Shown here: positions 5,580-9,669 of the stretch, piece by piece
Layout of the letters: each line of letters starts with the position of its first letter
How positions within the stretch are numbered: the stretch's first letter is position 1
Made by a program: the position numbers and the translations under genes
The notes under the pieces: generated by a model
What the model was told of the DNA's origin: nothing
Databases searched by the model: none
Seen by the model: only the letters and a program-made list of their open reading frames with translations
DNA from: Gemmatimonadota bacterium
GTDB taxonomy: Bacteria; Gemmatimonadota; Gemmatimonadetes; Gemmatimonadales; GWC2-71-9
Reading direction: 5' to 3'
NCBI GenBank assembly: GCA_025360265.1
Contig: JANYCP010000068.1
Location: forward strand, 1-9,669
DNA: 9,669 nucleotides

Positions 5580-6733
5580 TGGTGACTGGCGTTGGCTCTT
5601 CCATTCGCCTCTGGCGGCTGGTGCTCCTCGCGGTCGGCGCCTTGGCCTGTCGCGGCGCGTCTCCTGCACCGGACCTCGCCGTCCCGCCTCTTGGCATGCC
5701 GACGCTTCAGCGCCGCGTCCTCGCCATCGCCGACTCTGAACTTCCTGACGACCAATACGGGCCGATGGGTGTCAACGAACGCGGCCAGATTATCTACGCC
5801 AATTCCGGCGCGCATGCTCCGATTTTTCGCGTGATCGATTCGAATGGGCACCGGTTGTTTGCATTCGGCCGGGAAGGCGATGGACCCGGAGAGTTTCGCA
5901 GTGCGGGGAACGTGCAGGTGCGTGGCGATTCGGTGCGAATCTTCGATGATCAACGAATGATGATGCTGCACTACCTGCTGAATGGGAAATCGGATCGCGA
6001 CATTCGATCGCTTATGCTCGATATTCCACTCGAATGGGTCGGTGATTCGGTCGACCATTGGGTGCCGCCTGGATTCACGCGCACCGAGCGCTCCGTGATT
6101 CGCCGCACACTTGTCGGCGACTCGGCCGGCCGAGTCCTGATTCCGGAAAGCGACCCCGGATTCAAGGCGGTGCTCGCTTCGCCGCCGAATGGAAAGCGGT
6201 TGATGCGCATCTCGTATGCTGCCACACCCACGCGCACGTACATCGCCGACGCCTGGCATTATCGCATCTACAGCTACGATCGGTCTGGCCGGCTCATCGC
6301 TTCGTTTGGTCGCACGCTGCCACCGCACCACCGGGGACCGCGCGAACTTGCGACAGAGCGGGCCGGATTGATCGAGTTGGGGAAGCCGATGCAGCGGCCG
6401 GACGGCAAGATGACCCCCGGTCCGGATCAGCGCGCTCGCTTGGACACGCTCGCGCGCGAGGTGACGGCACATTTCAACCAAGTACCCCTGCATGTCGATG
6501 CACTCGGGCGCCTCTGGGTGATCGGAACGGCGAACGATGCGACTACCGTGGACGTCTTTTCGGACACAACTTTCATCGGCCGCACGGTCCTGCCATGCTA
6601 CCTGACCATGAGCGGATTTCCGGTAGCGCTTGCTGGCCATTGGCTGTTGCTTGAATGCCAGTTGCCGGAGGCCGCGGATCGCGCGTCCGAGCTGCAACTC
6701 TATCGAATCGTGGAGGCGACGCGGCGACCATGA
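5579..6733 (+). CDS. 6-bladed beta-propeller lipoprotein
   Basis: 384 residues from the ATG at 5579, which overlaps the previous stop as TGATG; a GTG at 5576 is an upstream alternative. The N-terminus SIRLWRLVLLAVGALAC is a signal peptide with Cys24 as the probable lipidation site (ALAC, not a textbook lipobox). The body shows repeated strand-turn units of a beta-propeller. The clearest signature is FGREGDGPGEF (96-106), typical of the 6-bladed beta-propeller family often seen as lipoproteins in Bacteroidota and Gemmatimonadota. Further repeats are VRIFDDQ (119-125), TYIADAWHYRIYSYDRSGRLIASFG (split at 220-233 and 234-244) and PLHVDALGRLWVIG (303-316). Such proteins are thought to bind ligands or partners at the envelope; no catalytic site is visible. 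The next lipoprotein gene starts 90 bp downstream. Confidence 0.87.
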   Translation: MVTGVGSSIRLWRLVLLAVGALACRGASPAPDLAVPPLGMPTLQRRVLAIADSELPDDQYGPMGVNERGQIIYANSGAHAPIFRVIDSNGHRLFAFGREGDGPGEFRSAGNVQVRGDSVRIFDDQRMMMLHYLLNGKSDRDIRSLMLDIPLEWVGDSVDHWVPPGFTRTERSVIRRTLVGDSAGRVLIPESDPGFKAVLASPPNGKRLMRISYAATPTRTYIADAWHYRIYSYDRSGRLIASFGRTLPPHHRGPRELATERAGLIELGKPMQRPDGKMTPGPDQRARLDTLAREVTAHFNQVPLHVDALGRLWVIGTANDATTVDVFSDTTFIGRTVLPCYLTMSGFPVALAGHWLLLECQLPEAADRASELQLYRIVEATRRP

Positions 6734-6814
6734 GTCGATGTCGTGCATGGCACTCTCGTTCGCGTGCGGTTCAGGCGAGTCGAGATGGTCCCTTGCTCCG
6801 TGGACCTTGCGCTC

Positions 6815-6820
6815 AGAGGA
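6815..6820 (+). promoter_or_regulatory. Ribosome binding site that sets the start at 6824
   Basis: AGAGGA lies just upstream of the ATG at 6824. The reading frame is open from an earlier ATG at 6743, but the 27 extra residues are Arg-rich, would bury the signal peptide, and have no Shine-Dalgarno. The 6824 start gives an immediate signal peptide and is preferred. Confidence 0.65.
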
Positions 6821-6823
6821 ACA

Positions 6824-7516
6824 ATGAGTAGGTGCCTGCGAATCATCGCAATGCTTGCGCTCGCGTCCGCGTGTGCGAAGAAACCGCCTGAGCCCGATCC
6901 GATCGGCGATCTCTCTCGTCGCATCAGGTACATGCCCAAGTCGAATCTCGCGCAATTCGATTCGCTTGCGAGGGCTCTGGAGCAGGGGAAGCCTGCACCC
7001 AAGGAAGTGCAGACGCTGAGTTCGGGAACCCCGTTGGTGTCGATGGCCGAGCTCACCGCGATGATTCGCAAGGCGGGGTACACGCCGCACCCTGACGAGC
7101 CTGGATTCCTGCCGTATTTCGAAGCGGTGGATAGCGTTGAAGCGGCGACGTATGGCCTGCCGCATGGCCTGCAGGTTCTCTATACGATGCCGGATTCGGG
7201 TTCACTGATGTTCGTGGCAGTGGTGCGGCCACTGCGAGGTGCCGAAGAGCCAAGCGTCGAGCAAATGTTCCAGGAGCACACGCCGATGGCTGCCGATCTC
7301 CTCGCCAAGCTGCGATCGATCACGCCGTTCCCCGGCACTGCCGTGTTTGCCGCCAGCGCGATTCCAACCGGGATGTCCGGCACGACGGAGATACGTCGCG
7401 CGCGACTGCTTCTGGTCGTCCGGCTCGTGAACAAGAGTTCCGATCCGACGATTCCGGTCGTGGTGGTTGCCATGATGTTGCAAGCGCTGCACGACACACG
7501 AAGCGTCTGGCAGTAG
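6824..7516 (+). CDS. Lipoprotein of unknown function
   Basis: 230 residues from the ATG at 6824. The N-terminus MSRCLRIIAMLALASAC is a lipoprotein signal peptide with Cys17 as the lipid site, followed by a charged, Pro-rich linker (AKKPPEPDP). The mature protein is mixed alpha/beta: a helical part IGDLSRRIRYMP...FDSLARALEQGKPAP (27-59), MAELTAMIRKAGYTPHPD (74-91), strands LQVLYTMPDSGSLMFVAVVRP (split at 116-126 and 127-136), helix VEQMFQEHTPMAADLLAKL, and hydrophobic segments ARLLLVVRLVNKS (193-205) and TIPVVVVAMMLQAL (209-222). The last is hydrophobic enough to be a buried strand-helix or a weak membrane segment. I recognise no family. It follows the propeller lipoprotein in the same direction and is probably in the same transcript. 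It converges on the STAS-like gene with an 8 bp gap. Confidence 0.8.
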   Translation: MSRCLRIIAMLALASACAKKPPEPDPIGDLSRRIRYMPKSNLAQFDSLARALEQGKPAPKEVQTLSSGTPLVSMAELTAMIRKAGYTPHPDEPGFLPYFEAVDSVEAATYGLPHGLQVLYTMPDSGSLMFVAVVRPLRGAEEPSVEQMFQEHTPMAADLLAKLRSITPFPGTAVFAASAIPTGMSGTTEIRRARLLLVVRLVNKSSDPTIPVVVVAMMLQALHDTRSVWQ

Positions 7517-7524
7517 GTCGCTCG

Positions 7525-7917
7525 TCAGCCCACCTGTTGGTACGGTGCCACGACTCCCAGCCACTCTTCTGCCTCAGCCATGGTGTTGAACACCTGGATT
7601 GCGATCTGCGAATTGCGGTTGAGGATCTTGAACATCCGCGCGAAGCCGAACGTTTCCGGAGTCGGCGCGACGATCGCAGATCGGAAGGCGTTGGGGAACA
7701 CCGTCGTGCTTCGGCGCCGGGCGATTTCCATGACCAGCTTGAAGATCGAATCGCGGGCGAGCACGTCGGTCAGGTCGGTGAGGCGGTCCGGTGTTCTGGC
7801 GCCGGGAGTCTCAAGTTCCCTGATCGCAGCACCTACCGCGGTCAGATCCTCGGCGCTCATGGTACCCGAAAAAGTGACCCGGACTATCGGATCGTCGAAG
7901 AGTACGCGAACGGCCAT
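7525..7917 (-). CDS. SpoIIAA/STAS-like protein
   Basis: 130 residues, no signal peptide, presumably cytosolic. The pattern fits the SpoIIAA-like (STAS/SEC14-related) family: an N-terminal strand pair VRVLFDDPIVRVTFSGTMS (3-21), helix AEDLTAVGAAIRELE (22-36), a strand with DRLTDLTDV (44-52), a helix IFKLVMEIARRR, strand SAIVAPTPETFGFARMF (80-96), and a C-terminal IAIQVFNTMAEAEEWLGV (105-122). The motif of a strand, then GFARMF, then F-x-x-x-AEAEEWL is the family's usual C-terminal half. Anti-sigma-antagonist STAS proteins carry a phosphorylatable Ser/Thr; I cannot single one out here, so a partner-switching role is not claimed. It is divergent from the Ig-like lipoprotein at 8062. No clear Shine-Dalgarno precedes the ATG. 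Confidence 0.8.
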   Translation of the reverse strand: MAVRVLFDDPIVRVTFSGTMSAEDLTAVGAAIRELETPGARTPDRLTDLTDVLARDSIFKLVMEIARRRSTTVFPNAFRSAIVAPTPETFGFARMFKILNRNSQIAIQVFNTMAEAEEWLGVVAPYQQVG

Positions 7918-7932
7918 GCGCGAAATCTAGTC

Positions 7933-7976
7933 GGCCCGGGACCGGCGGGGCATCCAACACAACACACTCCCGGGCC
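7933..7976. repeat. Inverted repeat in a divergent promoter region
   Basis: GGCCCGGGA (7933-7941) and TCCCGGGCC (7968-7976) are perfect 9 bp inverted copies separated by 26 bp rich in CA. The core CCCGGG is itself palindromic, which raises the chance of a random match. It lies between divergent starts at 7917 and 8062, a natural place for an operator. As RNA it could form a hairpin, but no T-tract follows. The 7918-8061 region shows no convincing -35/-10 pair. Confidence 0.3.
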
Positions 7977-8061
7977 CAGCGTCGACTGAAGGCCTTTCCA
8001 TTGCCGTTCCGCGGGCGTACCGTTCCAGAGGTCAGGTTTCTGATGGCAGGGGGTTCGAGCC

Positions 8062-8835
8062 ATGCCGGGACAATCGATACGAGCGTTGCCATTGATCCTG
8101 GCGGTGGCCGCCTGCAACAGCACGTCGACCGCGATCAACCAGCCGCTAGTTGTCGGTTTTTCGATCGAGGTCCGTACCGCCCCACCCGCATCGAGCTGGG
8201 TCGGGGCGCCGGTTCCGGTCGTATTCCTTGTCCTTGAGCACCTGAGCGACGGCACGGTGAAGCGGGCGCGTGACGCCAGTGTTTCGGTTTCCGTGGTCCG
8301 GGGAAATGGCACAATCAACGGCGCGTCCACCACGACGCTGCAGACGGCTTGGGACGGAACCGATTCGGTGCAATGGGTGATGGGATCAACGCCCGGGACA
8401 CAGAGCCTTCGCGGCGCACTCTCCGCCGAGTTGTTTGCTGATGTTTCGTCGGCGGTTGCGCCGCTACCGACGCTGCTAGTCACCAATGCGACCTGTGTCG
8501 GCGGTCATTGCGATTCACTCGTCGTGCTTGGATTTCCCGACAATCAGCCGCACACACCGGGCGGTCTCTGGAATGTGGTCATCGGTGTCGTGGTCGGTGC
8601 GCAGGCCTGCCTCACATTGCCGCCATCGACGGGCTTTACGATTTACGGTCCCAACCAAGTGGTCGGACTCAGATGGACGCCGGACATCCGTCTTGGTCTG
8701 GGGACGATCAATGCATCTGCGTCCCGGCTGTTCGCGATGCCCAGCACCGAGGAGTACCTCCCGGCCGTCAGCGCCGGCGCGCGCGTGACAATGCCCGGCG
8801 GAACAATTGTCCCCGACGCGGCCTGCACGCCGTAG
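8062..8835 (+). CDS. Lipoprotein with an Ig-like (Big_1/invasin-like) domain
   Basis: 257 residues. The signal peptide MPGQSIRALPLILAVAAC has a good lipobox (VAAC, Cys18) followed by a Ser/Thr-rich linker (NSTSTAINQ). Residues about 32-132 look like a bacterial Ig-like domain: APVPVVFLVLEHLSDGTVK, VSVSVVRGNGTING (74-87), TTLQTAWDGTDSVQWVMGS (91-109), GTQSLRGALSAELFADVSS (112-130). The order, with a G-N-G-x-I turn and a closing G-x-x-x-L-x-A strand, is like Big_1 repeats. The C-terminal part (about 137-257) is also beta-rich and Gly/Pro-rich, with Cys145, Cys150, Cys183 and Cys255 available for disulfides; I do not recognise it. AGGGGG at 8048-8053, 8 nt before the ATG, supports the start. The TMEM175 gene follows after 6 bp, so co-transcription is likely. 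Confidence 0.85.
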   Translation: MPGQSIRALPLILAVAACNSTSTAINQPLVVGFSIEVRTAPPASSWVGAPVPVVFLVLEHLSDGTVKRARDASVSVSVVRGNGTINGASTTTLQTAWDGTDSVQWVMGSTPGTQSLRGALSAELFADVSSAVAPLPTLLVTNATCVGGHCDSLVVLGFPDNQPHTPGGLWNVVIGVVVGAQACLTLPPSTGFTIYGPNQVVGLRWTPDIRLGLGTINASASRLFAMPSTEEYLPAVSAGARVTMPGGTIVPDAACTP

Positions 8836-8841
8836 CACGTG

Positions 8842-9456
8842 ATGGCTGAAGCCCCCTCCAACGCCCGCCTCGAAGCGTTCTCCGATGGTGTCTTCGCTAT
8901 TGCACTGACACTGTTGATCATCGATGTCAGGCTGCCACCCGGCGCACACATCACGAGTTCACGCGAGCTCTGGCACGAGCTCTGGCGACTGATGCCAACG
9001 ATCCTCGCCTTCCTGCTGAGCTTCGGCATCATCCTGATCACCTGGGTCAATCATCACGAGGCGATGCACCTGGTGAAGCGTTCGACGCCGTCCCTCATCT
9101 ACGCCAACGGCTTCCTCTTGCTGACCACGGTGCTGATTCCATTTCCCACCGCACTGCTGGGAGAATTCCTGCTCACCGACCACGCCGCTCCCGCGGTGCT
9201 GGTCTACGATGGCGTCCTGGCGCTTCAGGCGATTGGCTGGGTCCTGATCACCGGCGCTGCGCTGAAGCACAGCTTGCTGGTCGACGCGCACGGCGTCGCC
9301 AAGGCGCGCGACAATTATCGCTACGGCTGGTTCGCCTTTGCCTTCTACACCCTGCTGGCAGTGCTGGCGCTCTGGATCCCGCTGATCGTGGCAATCGTGA
9401 CGCTGGTGTCGTGGCTCGTCTGGTTGATCATCGGGATCCGCCTGAAGCATGAATGA
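8842..9456 (+). CDS. TMEM175 family potassium channel (DUF1211)
   Basis: 204 residues, inner membrane, six predicted membrane segments: about 12-32, 49-70, 85-108, 117-141, 161-180 and 182-200. The first has the family hallmark R-x-x-x-FSD-x-x-FAIALTLLIID, with FSD at 13-15. The second ends in WVNHHEAM (68-75), whose HH is also conserved. Bacterial members assemble as tetramers and conduct potassium; a hydrophobic constriction in TM1 rather than a TVGYG filter controls selectivity, and no TVGYG is present here. Assignment is from these motifs; conductance is inferred from the family. The ATG at 8842 is used; a GTG at 8839 could add one residue. There is no clear Shine-Dalgarno, and the start lies 6 bp after the stop of the Ig-like lipoprotein gene, so translation may be coupled. 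It converges on the AraC-type gene with a 14 bp gap. Confidence 0.9.
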   Translation: MAEAPSNARLEAFSDGVFAIALTLLIIDVRLPPGAHITSSRELWHELWRLMPTILAFLLSFGIILITWVNHHEAMHLVKRSTPSLIYANGFLLLTTVLIPFPTALLGEFLLTDHAAPAVLVYDGVLALQAIGWVLITGAALKHSLLVDAHGVAKARDNYRYGWFAFAFYTLLAVLALWIPLIVAIVTLVSWLVWLIIGIRLKHE

Positions 9457-9470
9457 GATCGCCGCAGCCC

Positions 9471-9669
9471 TCAGGACTGAGCCCGTGTCGCATCGCGCGG
9501 TGAGCCACCCCACTGGCTGCTCCACGCCCGGCGCAATTGCAGCCCCGACCTGAACCCCGCCACCTCCGCGGCGCGGGTAACGCTCGCACCATATTCAAGC
9601 GACTGTCTCGCCCGCTCGAGCCGGATCGATCGCAAGTAGTCCAGCGGTGACACGCCAGCGTGTTCCATA
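9471..9669 (-). CDS. AraC/XylS-family transcriptional regulator, C-terminal part (cut by window edge)
   Basis: Only the last 65 or so codons are in the window. They match the second half of an AraC-type double helix-turn-helix DNA-binding domain: GVSPLDYLRSIRLERARQSL (5-24) is the linker helix and its conserved Y-L-x-x-x-R-L-x-x-A block, then SVTRAAEVAGFRSGLQLRRAW (split at 29-38 and 39-49) is the second recognition HTH with the conserved A-x-x-x-GF, and GGSPRD (54-59) corresponds to the family's G-x-x-P-x-x-x-R end. An ATG at 9668 is internal to the domain, so the real start is beyond the right edge and the sensory N-terminus is missing. Its ligand and targets are unknown. The TGA (read on the minus strand) lies at 9471-9473. 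Confidence 0.85.
   Translation of the reverse strand, partial: MEHAGVSPLDYLRSIRLERARQSLEYGASVTRAAEVAGFRSGLQLRRAWSSQWGGSPRDATRAQS

Noticed and set aside
6743..6823. N-terminal extension of the 230-residue lipoprotein to an ATG at 6743
   Set aside because: It would bury the signal peptide behind 27 Arg-rich residues and has no Shine-Dalgarno, whereas 6824 has AGAGGA upstream.
6730..6850. Possible duplication, since frames at 6730 and 6824 both begin Met-Ser-Arg-Cys
   Set aside because: The similarity ends after a few codons and differs at several bases, so chance is enough.
5540..7165. Minus-strand open frame of 541 codons over the propeller gene
   Set aside because: Composition is Arg/His-rich and low in hydrophobic blocks, typical of an antisense shadow in GC-rich DNA; the plus strand has signal peptides, ribosome binding sites and a propeller signature.
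8959..9525. Minus-strand open frame of 188 codons over the TMEM175 gene
   Set aside because: It is a Gln/Asp/Arg-rich antisense image of membrane segments; the plus strand encodes the recognised channel.
1..9669. A new defence, secretion or biosynthetic system across the window
   Set aside because: I see no nuclease, helicase, toxin-antitoxin, transposase, CRISPR or multi-enzyme pathway genes; the genes are mostly unrelated envelope and housekeeping-type families.

Overview
The window is GC-rich (about 60% by eye), densely coded, and carries many exported proteins: lipoproteins with short signal peptides, a secreted SnoaL-like/TonB-C fusion, and a 6-bladed beta-propeller lipoprotein. This mix, with a DUF2252 protein, a short MgtC/SapB protein and a TMEM175 channel, suggests a Gram-negative soil or environmental bacterium. 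Gemmatimonadota is my best guess, Acidobacteriota an alternative. That is inference from gene content, not from a marker gene. I see no rRNA, tRNA, CRISPR array, transposase or phage gene.

Layout: (1) 1-1102, a class V (PLP) aminotransferase, cut by the left edge, convergent with (2) 1115-1921 (-), a secreted protein of unknown function. (3) 2040-3173 (+), a two-gene unit: exported SnoaL-like + TonB C-terminal fusion, then a small lipoprotein-like protein whose ribosome binding site overlaps the previous stop. (4) 3193-4422 (-), a DUF2252 kinase-fold-like protein, divergent by only 20 bp from (5) 4443-4898 (+), an MgtC/SapB membrane protein; an AT-rich palindrome lies at this junction. (6) 4899-5294, a stretch with no clear gene but with coding-like pieces in changing frames, probably a decayed or mis-sequenced small gene. 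(7) 5295-7516 (+), a likely three-gene unit: small ferredoxin-like-fold protein, propeller lipoprotein (start overlaps the previous stop) and a second lipoprotein. (8) 7525-7917 (-), a SpoIIAA/STAS-like protein. (9) 8062-9456 (+), an Ig-like lipoprotein followed 6 bp later by a TMEM175 family potassium channel. (10) 9471-9669 (-), the C-terminal HTH of an AraC-family regulator, cut by the right edge.

How they work together: most of the region concerns the cell envelope (exported, lipid-anchored or membrane proteins), but no single pathway links the genes. I do not see a convincing new multi-gene system such as defence, secretion or biosynthesis. The items most worth a second look are the SnoaL-TonB fusion with its coupled lipoprotein, the disrupted stretch at 4938-5196, the palindrome at 4398-4409, and the 5295-7516 unit.
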